A program made the position numbers and the translations under genes. DNA of 64,000 nucleotides from NCBI GenBank assembly GCA_049363815.1, contig JBMQEM010000098.1:4449-68448 (forward strand), written 5' to 3'. Source of the DNA: JADKIH01 sp049363815. Its GTDB lineage: Bacteria; Bacteroidota; Bacteroidia; AKYH767-A; 2013-40CM-41-45. The notes beneath the pieces were generated by a model. That model made no database searches. It was not told where the DNA came from and saw only the letters and a list, made by a program, of their open reading frames with translations. Position 1 is the stretch's first letter. Every line of letters starts with the position of its first letter. This document shows, in pieces, positions 1-8,324 of the stretch.

Positions 1-636
1 ATAATACTGGACAGCCAGCGGATTATTTCTGGCAGCATAAATATTTCCCAGTTGAATGAAGGCGTCATAGTCAGGACGCAGGTCTACAACTGTATTGAAT
101 GATGAAACGGCCTTAGCTGTATCTCCCATTTCTTTGTAGGCAAATCCTCGGAGGTAATATGCACGGACTAAATTTTTATCCAGCTTCAGGGCTTCATTTG
201 AATACAGTAAACTCTTCTGGTAACCCTTTACATAGAAATACAATTCAGATAATTTCAGGTATGCATCCTTATTTTTCGGATCAAGTTTAACAACCTTCTC
301 AAATGTATCGGATGCTTTTTTGATCTGGAAAGTTTTAAATGCAACATCTGCAAGTAGCATCAGGTATTCTGTATTGGTACTGTCAATTGCAGTTGCCCGA
401 TTCAGGTCTTCATAAGCCTGATTCATTACATCTCTTTGGATAAAGACCTTTGCCCGTTGAAATAACAGATCCGCACGATTGGGATTTGCAGCAATGTCAT
501 CATTCAGCTTTGTGAAATCGTCACCAGTCTTTTTACCGGTTTCATTTTCTTTTAAAGTTTTATCATTTGTACAGGAAGGAAGCGTTAAAACAATTATTCC
601 AAATACAAGCAATAGTTTTCTGAAGGATATTTTCAT
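1..636 (-). CDS. TPR-repeat lipoprotein (3' end beyond window)
   Basis: Read on the minus strand from an ATG at 634-636, this frame stays open to the window edge (212 codons visible), so the C-terminus is missing. The N-terminus is a lipoprotein signal: charged start, hydrophobic stretch, then LTLPSC with the lipidated Cys at residue 22. The rest is helical TPR-like repeats with the usual spacing of small and aromatic residues (for example AYLKLSELYFYVKGYQKSL and AYYLRGFAYKEMGDTAKAV). TPR lipoproteins of this type normally act as protein-protein scaffolds at the periplasmic or outer-membrane face. No enzymatic domain is visible. It lies downstream of recA in the same direction, but a strong terminator between them argues for separate transcripts. 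The exact partner or pathway cannot be told from sequence. Confidence 0.85.
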   Translation of the reverse strand, partial: MKISFRKLLLVFGIIVLTLPSCTNDKTLKENETGKKTGDDFTKLNDDIAANPNRADLLFQRAKVFIQRDVMNQAYEDLNRATAIDSTNTEYLMLLADVAFKTFQIKKASDTFEKVVKLDPKNKDAYLKLSELYFYVKGYQKSLLYSNEALKLDKNLVRAYYLRGFAYKEMGDTAKAVSSFNTVVDLRPDYDAFIQLGNIYAARNNPLAVQYY

Positions 637-671
637 TTAGGCAATGTATATTCGGTTTTGCAGCTCTGAAA

Positions 672-704
672 TAAAAAAAGCCACAAAACAGGAGTTTTGT
701 GGCT
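672..704 (-). terminator. Rho-independent terminator downstream of recA
   Basis: An 11-bp perfect stem (679-689 with 694-704) encloses a 4-nt loop. On the minus strand it is followed by a run of seven T. It sits about 110 bp after the recA stop codon, between recA and the TPR lipoprotein. Confidence 0.85.
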
Positions 705-816
705 GAAAAATACAATTTATTTATGAATGAATTTCGGCTGATTGTACAACTGACAGAATCCAGACAGTATAGGCGGAGGTTGTATTCCAACTTACTACTT
801 ACTGTCTCCCTATCAC

Positions 817-1860
817 TTATTGTGCTGCAGCTTCTGTCATCAGTACACGGATCTTTCCTTCGATCTCATCAGATAGTTCCGGATTATCGTGTAACAGTTG
901 TTTAACCGAATCACGGCCTTGTCCAAGTTTCGTGTCACCATAACTGAACCATGAACCTGATTTTTTAATGATGCCTTTATCGACACCAAGATCCACGATC
1001 TCTCCTACTTTTGAAATTCCTTCACCATACATGATGTCGAATTCAGCCAGACGGAAAGGAGGCGCAACTTTATTTTTTACAACTTTTACTTTTGTACGGT
1101 TACCGACTACGTTTTCTCCGTCTTTGATCTGACCGATACGACGGATATCTACACGTACAGAAGCATAGAACTTCAATGCATTTCCGCCTGTAGTTGTTTC
1201 CGGGTTACCGAACATCACACCGATCTTCTCACGAAGCTGGTTGATGAAGATGCAACAACAACCGGTACGGTTAATTGAAGCGGTAAGTTTTCTCAAGGCT
1301 TGTGACATCAAACGAGCCTGAAGACCCATTTTGCTTTCGCCCATTTCCCCTTCGATCTCCGCTTTCGGAGTCAAAGCTGCAACGGAGTCAATTACAATAA
1401 TATCAATTGCACCTGAACGGATCAGGTTCTCAGCGATCTCCAATGCCTGCTCACCGTTATCCGGTTGAGAGATCAATAGGTTCTCAATGTCAACTCCTAA
1501 CTTCTGTGCATAGAATCTATCGAAGGCATGTTCTGCATCGATGAATGCTGCTATCCCACCATTCTTCTGAACGTTTGCAATAGCATGAATTGCCAATGTT
1601 GTTTTACCTGAAGATTCCGGACCATAGATCTCGATCACACGACCTTTTGGAAAGCCACCAATTCCCAGTGCCATATCTAAAGTGATAGACCCTGTAGAAA
1701 TTGATTCTACTTGTTCAACAGGTTCATCACCCATTTTCATGATCGTACCTTTACCATAAGCCTTTTCAAGCTTATCAATTGTCAATTGAAGGGCCTTTAA
1801 TTTTTCCTTACCGTTTTCTCTAGCGGTTTCTTTTGCTGATTCTTTTGTCTCTGCTGCCAT
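817..1860 (-). CDS. recA: Recombinase RecA
   Basis: RecA is the DNA-dependent ATPase that forms filaments on single-stranded DNA, drives homologous recombination and triggers LexA autocleavage. The Walker A motif GPESSGKT is at residues 80-87 counting from the chosen start. The Walker B region (IDIIVIDSVAAL), the L2 region around NPETTTGGNALKFYASVRVD and a short acidic C-terminal tail are all present. Length is 347 residues, typical of the family. An in-frame ATG 33 nt upstream (1893) would add MKNRHKQTNIT. I prefer the internal ATG because the family normally begins just before the helical N-terminal domain and because an A-rich untranslated stretch precedes it. It is transcribed alone, with a terminator downstream and another gene's terminator upstream. 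No LexA-type box was recognised. Confidence 0.97.
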   Translation of the reverse strand: MAAETKESAKETARENGKEKLKALQLTIDKLEKAYGKGTIMKMGDEPVEQVESISTGSITLDMALGIGGFPKGRVIEIYGPESSGKTTLAIHAIANVQKNGGIAAFIDAEHAFDRFYAQKLGVDIENLLISQPDNGEQALEIAENLIRSGAIDIIVIDSVAALTPKAEIEGEMGESKMGLQARLMSQALRKLTASINRTGCCCIFINQLREKIGVMFGNPETTTGGNALKFYASVRVDIRRIGQIKDGENVVGNRTKVKVVKNKVAPPFRLAEFDIMYGEGISKVGEIVDLGVDKGIIKKSGSWFSYGDTKLGQGRDSVKQLLHDNPELSDEIEGKIRVLMTEAAAQ

Positions 1861-2070
1861 AGTTATATTTGTTTGTTTATGTCTGTTTTTCATGATTGTC
1901 CTACAATCATCGTTCTGATATACAAATGTGCTAAATCTTTTGATACGTGGTGCTTTTCAGGCAAAATTTATTAACATATTATCCTCAAAAAGTATGATTT
2001 TGTTGATAAATAGTTTGGATTGGGATATAGTCATTATATTATCCTGCTTGTTTTGGGGAAAATTTCTAGG

Positions 2071-2162
2071 TTCAAGGTTCAAAGTTCAAAGTTCAAGGTT
2101 CAAAGTTGGCTTCGTAGTTTGCTACGGAGCCAACTTTGAACTTTGAACCTTGAACCTTGAAC
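2071..2162. repeat. Heptamer-built inverted repeat
   Basis: Five tandem 7-mers of the form TTCAA(G/A)G occupy 2071-2105. They are followed by a 12-bp stem (2106-2117 with 2122-2133, one mismatch). Four inverted heptamers (CTTTGAA twice, CCTTGAA twice) then occupy 2134-2161. The whole can fold into a long imperfect hairpin. Similar period-7 blocks occur at 15264-15315 and 38443-38473. Confidence 0.85.
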
Positions 2163-2192
2163 AAAAAAAAACGCCCCACCGAAGCAGAGCGT
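2163..2192 (-). terminator. Terminator of the padR-pspC operon
   Basis: On the minus strand a 9-bp stem (2184-2192 with 2171-2179, including G-U pairs) closes a UUCG tetraloop. A run of about ten T follows. It lies 25 bp beyond the stop codon of the PspC gene. Confidence 0.88.
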
Positions 2193-2217
2193 CTTACCTA
2201 ACTTATTGTACTACCTG

Positions 2218-3954
2218 TTAATTTATTTTTATGTTCACGCCACCATCGTTTTTGATCTTTTTGGTTTTGCCATTTGATTTGATCTCTACTCCGGTACTAT
2301 CGACTTTGATAATAGACTCATCTTCTCCGTCGCCACTGCTGATATGCACTCCATGTTGATCAATTTTAACATGATTATCGCCATCGTTGAAATCGTAATC
2401 CTCTCCTCCAATTGTATCTTCTGTTCCATCACAATCAACGCAAGTCAACCCTTTTTCTGTCATCAGCCAGTTCTTTCCCAGCATATCACTATCGTAGATA
2501 TTCTGGATATTGTCGATATCATAAATGAAATCATCAAGTGAGCGATCCAAATAGACAGAAGCTCCGACAGGGACCTTCAATAGTAGCTGAACTTTCTGTC
2601 CACGATACTTTTCATCTTTGTCGATAATGAATCGTCTGTTGAATTTCATGACAGAATCGAATTGTGACAATGAATAAGAAATATGTGTAGCCCTTTCAGA
2701 AGCTTCTTTGTTGGATGAACCATGAGCATACATGATCTGAACAAGCTGGAAAGAATCGGTTGGACTTTTTACTACATCCAGATGAATATCACCTGACTGC
2801 AACTGGCCATCCTGCATCTTAAGAAAGAAATCCGCATTCCATTCGTCATTTCCCCAGCGGTCATAATATTTTTTCTCACCGGAATGTGAGTCGTCCTTAT
2901 TTTCCATTTCAAGACGCATTGTTCGTGAAACCGGTTGACTCACAGGGATCATTTGACGGACACTTGAACTATCAGCAAACTCGCGGCCTATCCGGATACC
3001 CATTACCATACATGTTATTAAAGCGACCAGCCAGATCCCAAGTGCTGTGAAATTAACGACCCTTGAAGATTTCCTGATGTTGAATAACATTCTTGCTCCG
3101 GCATATGCCAGCATAAGAAATGGAATCGCAACTAATACAATGGCACAGATGAATGCAAGTCCGAATTGAAATCCATCAGGGAAGACATGTCTGAAGAATT
3201 CCGGAATTTGTGTTCCCGGAAATCTGAAGAGAGCCAGAATAGAAAAGAACAATGCTAATCCGATTACAAGTCCGATGAATAAAAAGAATACCGCTATCAG
3301 TTTACCCAGGAACAGAAACAGGTATTTGAAAAGCGTACCTAATCCATCAAAGAACCGGCTGACAAAATTGTCTCTTTTGGGCTCTCTGGCTTCCTGCACA
3401 TTCTTCTCAATACTTGAAACATTTACAGGTTCGCCACGCATTTTTAATTTTTCAACTGAAGAATCGGCCTGGGGAATAATGATCCACAGAATGATGTACA
3501 ACAAGAAACCTGAACCAAAGAAGACAAGTGCACCTGCAAAGATCAACCGGATCCAGACAGGATCGATGTCAAAGTAAGCTGCTATTCCGGAGCAGACCCC
3601 ACCGACAACTTTCTCGTCAGGATTTCTGAAAAGTCTTTTCTGGATCTTTCCTTCAAAGACCGGCTCTTGTTTTTCTTCAGAAGAGTTTTCAGAGTCGTTG
3701 AATTGTTCAGGTCGTCCCATAAGCAGAGTCACTTCCTCCACATCTTCCAGGGTGATCACCTGTTTGCTGTCCTTTACTTTCTCCTGAAACATTTCAGCGA
3801 TGCGGGACTCTATGTCCTGCATAATTTCGTCTCTGCCTTCTGCTGTTGTAAAATGCAGTCGGATCGATTCCAGGTACGCTTTGAATCTCTCGTAAGCGTT
3901 TTCATCGATATGGAAAACTATTCCACCGATATTTACTGTTACAGTCTTATTCAT
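2218..3954 (-). CDS. PspC-domain membrane protein with C-terminal extracytoplasmic region
   Basis: 578 residues. Residues 1-85 form a cytosolic N-terminal region (MNKTVTVNIGGIVFHIDENA) of a kind I associate with Bacteroidota PspC proteins. A PspC domain at about 105-165 contains KVVGGVCSGIAAYFDIDP and a membrane helix. Three more hydrophobic segments follow at about 210-240, 265-290 and 305-325. The C-terminal ~250 residues are polar, rich in Asp and Gly, and probably extracytoplasmic. PspC proteins are linked to envelope-stress sensing; the function of this larger form is not established. Its start overlaps the end of the PadR regulator gene by 8 nt, so the two are co-transcribed and probably translationally coupled. 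A PadR-PspC pair suggests an autoregulated envelope-stress module. Confidence 0.88.
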   Translation of the reverse strand: MNKTVTVNIGGIVFHIDENAYERFKAYLESIRLHFTTAEGRDEIMQDIESRIAEMFQEKVKDSKQVITLEDVEEVTLLMGRPEQFNDSENSSEEKQEPVFEGKIQKRLFRNPDEKVVGGVCSGIAAYFDIDPVWIRLIFAGALVFFGSGFLLYIILWIIIPQADSSVEKLKMRGEPVNVSSIEKNVQEAREPKRDNFVSRFFDGLGTLFKYLFLFLGKLIAVFFLFIGLVIGLALFFSILALFRFPGTQIPEFFRHVFPDGFQFGLAFICAIVLVAIPFLMLAYAGARMLFNIRKSSRVVNFTALGIWLVALITCMVMGIRIGREFADSSSVRQMIPVSQPVSRTMRLEMENKDDSHSGEKKYYDRWGNDEWNADFFLKMQDGQLQSGDIHLDVVKSPTDSFQLVQIMYAHGSSNKEASERATHISYSLSQFDSVMKFNRRFIIDKDEKYRGQKVQLLLKVPVGASVYLDRSLDDFIYDIDNIQNIYDSDMLGKNWLMTEKGLTCVDCDGTEDTIGGEDYDFNDGDNHVKIDQHGVHISSGDGEDESIIKVDSTGVEIKSNGKTKKIKNDGGVNIKIN

Positions 3955-4294
3955 GATGATCAGGTTTTTGTGTAGTCAGGTTAACAGCTTCAACGAGTTC
4001 TTTCCAGGTTGAACGAAGTTCTTCTAAAAATTTTGTCCCCAAGGGGGTTAATGAATAATATTTGCGTGGCGGTCCGGATTTGCTCTCTATCCATCTGTAC
4101 TGAAGTAGTCCGCCGTTTTTCAATCGGGTCAATAATGGATACAGAGTACCCTCGACAACGATCAACTTTGAGACTTTCATTTTGGCGATGATATCTGAAG
4201 GATAAATTTCTTCCTTCTCCAGGATCGACAAAATACAAAACTCCAGTACTCCTTTACGCATCTGAGCTTGTGAATTTTCAAGGTTACTGCCCAT
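3947..4294 (-). CDS. PadR-family transcriptional regulator
   Basis: 115 residues forming a single winged-helix domain with the PadR signature: MRKGVLEFCILSIL in helix 1, a recognition helix near EGTLYPLLTRLKNGGLL, and the wing YRWIESKSGPPRKYYSLT, followed by a C-terminal dimerisation helix. PadR proteins are usually repressors binding dyads of the ATGT...ACAT type. The length fits the short PadR subfamily (about 110 residues). It overlaps the PspC gene downstream. A candidate operator lies not before this gene but upstream of the adjacent GIN-domain gene (5026-5093), suggesting it controls that promoter. Confidence 0.93.
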   Translation of the reverse strand: MGSNLENSQAQMRKGVLEFCILSILEKEEIYPSDIIAKMKVSKLIVVEGTLYPLLTRLKNGGLLQYRWIESKSGPPRKYYSLTPLGTKFLEELRSTWKELVEAVNLTTQKPDHHE

Positions 4295-4406
4295 TGCTTT
4301 TCTTTTTAGTTATTATTAAGTGGTAAGTGGATCTTCTTAATTTGAGATTCGATTGCGAACCATAATAGTTTCCACTAAATTATTTACGCTTGCTGATTAA
4401 TAGTTC

Positions 4407-4994
4407 TTATTGAACGATGGCCGTGCCTTTGTCAGATGCGGGTAAATTTGCTATTCGTTCGCTTCTGTTAGCATCCAGATTGTCAGCGTAGATGCTGCCT
4501 TGACCGATCACCCGTGAAAAACAGTCACCTGTGCTTCCTGAAACAATGATCTTGCCTTTACCTTTGACGATCATTCCAACTGTAAGAGTCCGAACATCCA
4601 TTCGTATACTTCCGCTGCCATTTACTTTCAGAAGCAGGATATCGGAATTAATAAGTCCGTTTGCATAAACTTTGGCGTCACCGTTGACTTCTACCAGATT
4701 GATGTCCTGAACAGTGACATGAATTGTTACAGCATGATTGTTATGTCCGTTAATGATCAGTGAACCATTTTCAATTTTTGTTGAAATGTCTTTCACCATG
4801 TTCTTCTCCCCTTCGATACGGATTGAATTTGTTTCGCCCTGAGATAAGATCACATTAGCCGGTGTGTTTACAATAAGGCCTGAAAAATTGTTGAAGTTTC
4901 TCAAGTCAGTAGTGAGTTCCGAAGAATCGCTACTTGCAAAAGCATATCCTGTTATAGTAAGCAGGAGAGCTGCGAAAAATAATTTTGTTTTCAT
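4407..4994 (-). CDS. Secreted GIN-domain (DUF2807-like) protein
   Basis: 195 residues with a clear signal peptide (residues 1-20, ending GYAFA). The rest is a repetitive beta-rich region of the head-GIN / DUF2807 type: short strands with regularly placed Gly, Asn and Ser and phrases such as SGLIVNTPANVILSQG, IRIEGEKNMV, VNGDAKVYANG and VNGSGSIRMD. Such domains are predicted to form right-handed beta-solenoid adhesin-like folds in the periplasm or at the surface; biochemical role is unknown. The neighbouring PadR/PspC genes suggest the same stress module. It has its own promoter with TATCTTTG and TTG spaced 21 nt. Confidence 0.85.
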   Translation of the reverse strand: MKTKLFFAALLLTITGYAFASSDSSELTTDLRNFNNFSGLIVNTPANVILSQGETNSIRIEGEKNMVKDISTKIENGSLIINGHNNHAVTIHVTVQDINLVEVNGDAKVYANGLINSDILLLKVNGSGSIRMDVRTLTVGMIVKGKGKIIVSGSTGDCFSRVIGQGSIYADNLDANRSERIANLPASDKGTAIVQ

Positions 4995-5025
4995 TGGGTG
5001 AGATTTTATGGTGTGATTATTTAGA

Positions 5026-5093
5026 ACTATGTATTACCTTCTGATTGGTGATACAAAGATACGGTCATAGAAAGGTATTATGCAATACATAGT
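5026..5093 (-). promoter_or_regulatory. Promoter of the GIN-domain gene with a putative PadR operator
   Basis: On the minus strand a perfect -7 box TATCTTTG (5054-5061) lies 21 nt downstream of TTG (5083-5085). A 10-bp inverted repeat brackets it: ACTATGTATT at 5026-5035 and AATACATAGT at 5084-5093. One arm covers the -33 element and the other lies just after the expected transcription start. An inner dyad GTATT-4-AATAC (5075-5088) overlaps it. The promoter call is strong; the operator assignment is inferred from the adjacent padR gene. Confidence 0.7.
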
Positions 5094-5392
5094 ACTAAAT
5101 AAACTGAACAAAATGTGTTAATACGTTCATTTTCAAATAAATAAATTTTAAGATTTTCTTATTAAAACTAAGATTCATTGAAAAATCCTAGAATTTTGAT
5201 GTTGATATTGTATCGGATTATTGCATTTAATCATGGTTTTGGCAGATCATGTGCAACCCCTCTAGGGTCGGGTCGGCTTTATTTCATTTTTTTCTACAAA
5301 AATGTGACCCCTTCGGGTCGGTAGTAGATGTATGGCCAGATACATCAAGGAAGTTTTAATTTATGTAGACAAAATTCAGCAAGCCTTTATTG

Positions 5393-5503
5393 CCGTCAGC
5401 TTTAGCTGACGGATTAAGAAGGGCAAAGCATTACAGTGGCTTTAGCCACATTTTTTCATTTAACTTGATGCTATAAATAATGGAGTACATGTGGCTAAAG
5501 CCA
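5393..5503. repeat. Cluster of short palindromes
   Basis: CCGTCAGCT-TT-AGCTGACGG (5393-5412) is followed by GTGGCT-TT-AGCCAC (5436-5449). An inverted copy of the latter sits at 5489-5503 (15-bp match with 5437-5451). Part of the first palindrome, GCTTTAGCTGACG, recurs at 63800-63812. Confidence 0.8.
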
Positions 5504-5539
5504 TCAAACTGCAGATCTTTTCTTTGTCGGCAATAAATA

Positions 5540-5586
5540 AAAAGGGAATTAAAATGTTCTTTGGAAAAAACATTTTAATTCCCTTA
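5540..5586 (-). terminator. Terminator of the sorbosone-dehydrogenase-like gene
   Basis: A 15-bp perfect stem (5544-5558 with 5569-5583) with a 10-nt loop, followed on the minus strand by TTTTTATTTATT. It lies about 30 bp beyond the stop codon at 5616. Confidence 0.88.
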
Positions 5587-5615
5587 ATAGTATCGAAAGA
5601 AACCTTTCGAAAAAA

Positions 5616-7280
5616 TTATCGAATCACGTTAATCCGTATTGACTTTGAATTGTTACCGTTCAAAAACTTTCCGAAATATAATCCGGAAGAAAAAAATGAA
5701 ACGTCAAGTTCAAATTTACCTTCGGGTGCATTATTTGAAATTTGCTTTGACAAAATTTCTTTTCCTTCTAATGAATACAATGCAAAAGAACTTTTTTCCT
5801 GATTTGAAATTTTATAGCTGACCATTATTTTATCACTCGCAGGATTTGGATAAACACCAGCTAAAAATTCATCGTTCTCTCCTACTCTGGTATTGTATCC
5901 CGGAATCTGAATTGAATACAGTTTCGGTGTTCCACTATAACCTACTTCGATCAGGTAAAGCATATTGCTGTCGAGAACCATATCGACCGGATGATTGAAG
6001 CCCATTGCAATTCGTGTTGATGTGAATGTGTAATTGTCACCGATACCATTCTTGGTCATCTCAAGATGGAGTATATCTTCACCCGGATCTCCGAAGGGAG
6101 ACATTAAACTGGAAACACCGGCAAGGGTAGAATCTCCGCGGGTATAACATGTTATAAAGCCATGTCCCCGGAATTCTGTATCAAGAATACTGTCCTTATC
6201 GAATACAAGTCCTAAGGGTGAACGATGAGCAGTGAAACTATACATACCGATTGCAAGATCACTTGCATCCATGATCATTCCATTGGTTGAATCCCTGAAG
6301 CGATCAGCATCCGGCCCGTAGTTGATACATGGTTTTGTCAATTGTAATCCCGGAGGTAATTGCGGGAACTGCGGATCATTGGTAAAGAAACCTTGTACAT
6401 AGCTTGTACTTGTATGATTGATCATTACATCTGCCGATGAATCAAATCCGGCAAACTGTTGCGGATTGTATGCATCACCCATTATCCATGGAAATCCATA
6501 ATGATGTCCGCTGCGGATCCAGTTCAATTCATCATCCATATCTCTGTCACCGGAATTTTCTGCACCGAAAAGATCACCGTCACCATTGTAAGCAAAGTCA
6601 TAAGTGTTTCTTATTCCTTTGCATAAAATTAGTCCGAGTGTATCAAGAGCCATTGAATCATCTGGTAAAATTAAACTGTCACCATCAACAGGAATTTTCA
6701 GAATCACAGAAGTGATAGGTTTATTTCTTATTCCGCTATACAAACCATAACGAGTTTGTTCTTCGCCATGATCACCACGTGAACCGCTGTTTACATAAAT
6801 GGAATCGCCGGTTGAATTAACGATCGTACCACTAAAGAGATGATCGAAATAATCAGCAGTTTCATAAGGGTCAGAAATTGCTACAACATTCCATAGCCAG
6901 CTTCCATCGGGCTGTAATTTTCCCCGGGAAACTATTCCTCTGGTCAAAGGAGTGTTCGAAGTTAAATTTCCGCTTACGAACATTGAACTGTCACGGATAC
7001 AAAATCCCTGAACATATGTAACTCCATGCAAATTGGAGTCAGCAACCAAGGTATCATAAGCCGCACTACCAAATGGTTGCATTACCTTGTAGATGTTCCC
7101 ACCAGCTGTGGCATAAAAAATACTTTGAGAAAGCGGATCGAGGTCCATATGAGTAACCTGAAGATTGACGTCAAGAACGTGGCTGATAGTGATATCAGGT
7201 CGTAATGATACAGGAGTCTGTGCAAATGAAGCTGAGCACATAAAAATAAAGAGAAAGTAAACGAAGTAGTTTTTTTTCAT
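5616..7280 (-). CDS. T9SS-exported glucose/sorbosone dehydrogenase-like beta-propeller
   Basis: 554 residues. A signal peptide ends SASFA near residue 20. The body resembles the soluble quinoprotein glucose/sorbosone dehydrogenase (GSDH) propeller, shown by the GIRNTYDFAYNGDGDLFGAE stretch followed by DELNWI and HHYGFPW, the family hallmark of one propeller blade. Family members use PQQ to oxidise sugars, but whether this one binds PQQ cannot be read directly. Residues from about 475 form a T9SS type A sorting domain (VYPNPASDKIMVSYK ... SSGLYFGKFLNG ... KSIRINVIR). The protein is therefore expected outside the cell or on its surface. It is a single-gene transcript with its own terminator. 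Confidence 0.85.
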   Translation of the reverse strand: MKKNYFVYFLFIFMCSASFAQTPVSLRPDITISHVLDVNLQVTHMDLDPLSQSIFYATAGGNIYKVMQPFGSAAYDTLVADSNLHGVTYVQGFCIRDSSMFVSGNLTSNTPLTRGIVSRGKLQPDGSWLWNVVAISDPYETADYFDHLFSGTIVNSTGDSIYVNSGSRGDHGEEQTRYGLYSGIRNKPITSVILKIPVDGDSLILPDDSMALDTLGLILCKGIRNTYDFAYNGDGDLFGAENSGDRDMDDELNWIRSGHHYGFPWIMGDAYNPQQFAGFDSSADVMINHTSTSYVQGFFTNDPQFPQLPPGLQLTKPCINYGPDADRFRDSTNGMIMDASDLAIGMYSFTAHRSPLGLVFDKDSILDTEFRGHGFITCYTRGDSTLAGVSSLMSPFGDPGEDILHLEMTKNGIGDNYTFTSTRIAMGFNHPVDMVLDSNMLYLIEVGYSGTPKLYSIQIPGYNTRVGENDEFLAGVYPNPASDKIMVSYKISNQEKSSFALYSLEGKEILSKQISNNAPEGKFELDVSFFSSGLYFGKFLNGNNSKSIRINVIR

Positions 7281-7413
7281 AGGTAAGTGTGTTTATTTAA
7301 TTATTTAACGTGTAGGAAATTCTGAATGCTGACATCTTTAATAAAATTCATAAATCGCTTTAATTCATTGAATGTAAAAAATATACCAGAGCAAAGTAGA
7401 AAGAATTAGCTCA

Positions 7414-7450
7414 ACAAAAAAGCGGTACCGAAAATTTCCGATACCGCTTT
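7414..7450 (-). terminator. Terminator of the FKBP gene
   Basis: A 12-bp stem (7439-7450 with 7419-7430, one G-U pair) lies about 20 bp after the stop codon. On the minus strand it runs into TTTTTTGTTG. Confidence 0.82.
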
Positions 7451-7469
7451 CAATAGAAATTGAAGAATA

Positions 7470-8162
7470 TTATTTGCCTTTGATAGAAAGAAGTTCTACG
7501 TCAAAGATAAGTGTTGAATTCGCTTCGATCTTTGGACCGGCAGCGCGATCGCCATAAGCCAGGTCTGAAGGAATAAACAATTTGTATTTAGAACCAACTT
7601 TCATTAGTTGTAAAGCTTCTGTCCAACCTTTGATAACGGCTCCTACAGGAAATTCAGCAGGTTGACCTCTTTCAATAGATGAATCGAAAACGGTACCATC
7701 GATTAGCGTTCCATGATAATGAACTGAAACTGTATCAGTTGCAGTAGGCATCGGACCTGTTCCTTCAGTGATCACCTGATATTGAAGTCCATCAGGAAGT
7801 TCCACTACACCTGGCTTTTTCTTGTTTTCAGCAAGGAAAGCTTTTCCTTTAGCAACATTGGCTTCACCTTTCGCTTTGGCTTTATCGCCAAGGTATGCCT
7901 GGATAACACTTTGTGCTTCCATTTGAGTTAGCATAAGGCTGTCACCTTTAATAGCACTTTGGATTGCTATTTTAAGAACATCCAGATTCAGGGAATCCAA
8001 ACCATCTTTTTTCATGTTAGAACCGATAGAAATACCAATGGCATAAGCAACCGAATCTGCATTGTTTTTAAGGTTAGCTGCTGATTTACCTTTCTGACCC
8101 TGACATGAGAACAAGGTTGCGATACTGAAACAAGCTGCGAGAGCAAAAACTTTTTTGTTCAT
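7470..8162 (-). CDS. FKBP-type peptidyl-prolyl cis-trans isomerase lipoprotein
   Basis: 230 residues from the preferred ATG. A longer frame begins at 8216, but the internal start gives a clean lipoprotein signal: MNKKVFALAACFS then LFSC with Cys20. Residues about 35-120 form the helical FKBP N-terminal dimerisation segment (SVAYAIGISIGSNMKKDGLD). Residues about 130-230 form the FKBP catalytic domain with VSVHYHGTLIDGTVFDSS, FPVGAVIKGWTEALQLMKVG and IPSDLAYGDR, all typical active-site stretches. It probably assists folding of envelope proteins in the periplasm. The promoter at 8185-8217 fits the shorter start. Confidence 0.93.
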   Translation of the reverse strand: MNKKVFALAACFSIATLFSCQGQKGKSAANLKNNADSVAYAIGISIGSNMKKDGLDSLNLDVLKIAIQSAIKGDSLMLTQMEAQSVIQAYLGDKAKAKGEANVAKGKAFLAENKKKPGVVELPDGLQYQVITEGTGPMPTATDTVSVHYHGTLIDGTVFDSSIERGQPAEFPVGAVIKGWTEALQLMKVGSKYKLFIPSDLAYGDRAAGPKIEANSTLIFDVELLSIKGK

Positions 8163-8184
8163 AGTTATTTTATTTATGAGGGCG

Positions 8185-8217
8185 CGAAGATATGAAAACT
8201 TCAATGTCCATCTCAAA
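8185..8217 (-). promoter_or_regulatory. Promoter of the FKBP gene
   Basis: On the minus strand TATCTTCG (8185-8192, one mismatch to TAnnTTTG) lies 21 nt downstream of TTTG (8214-8217). It is 22 bp before the ATG at 8162. The position inside the longer alternative frame supports the internal start. Confidence 0.65.
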
Positions 8218-8324
8218 AAGTGATAAAATTCTTCAAAATCTTTAATTCTTCTTCATCACAATCACTTTCTACCTACGCAATTGCAACATTATCCATCAAA
8301 AACCAATAGTTTACAAAAAGGAAG

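Larger units (their letters stand above)
1861..2217. other. Intergenic region between recA and the PspC gene
   Basis: About 350 bp without a credible gene. It holds the recA leader and promoter region (AT-rich, no clean TAnnTTTG), then a period-7 inverted repeat at 2071-2162, then the terminator of the upstream PspC gene. An open frame on the plus strand at 1928-2146 runs through the repeat and is not considered real. Confidence 0.7.
4995..5615. other. Repeat-rich intergenic region
   Basis: About 620 bp with no credible gene. From left to right it contains the GIN-gene promoter with a flanking inverted repeat (5026-5093), an AT-rich stretch, several short palindromes (5256-5319, 5393-5412, 5436-5449, 5491-5503) and the terminator of the next minus-strand gene (5544-5583). 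The palindromes resemble interspersed intergenic repeats and share a 15-mer (5360-5374) with the right end of the window. Confidence 0.75.

Noticed and set aside
1928..2146. 72-codon plus-strand open frame beside recA
   Set aside because: It runs straight through the heptamer inverted repeat and has no start context or domain; it is a by-product of the repeat.
5491..5802. 103-codon plus-strand open frame
   Set aside because: It crosses the terminator and the 3' end of the sorbosone-dehydrogenase-like gene on the other strand; composition follows the antisense of that gene.
8162..8216. N-terminal extension of the FKBP protein from the upstream ATG
   Set aside because: It would bury the lipoprotein signal and places the promoter inside the coding region.
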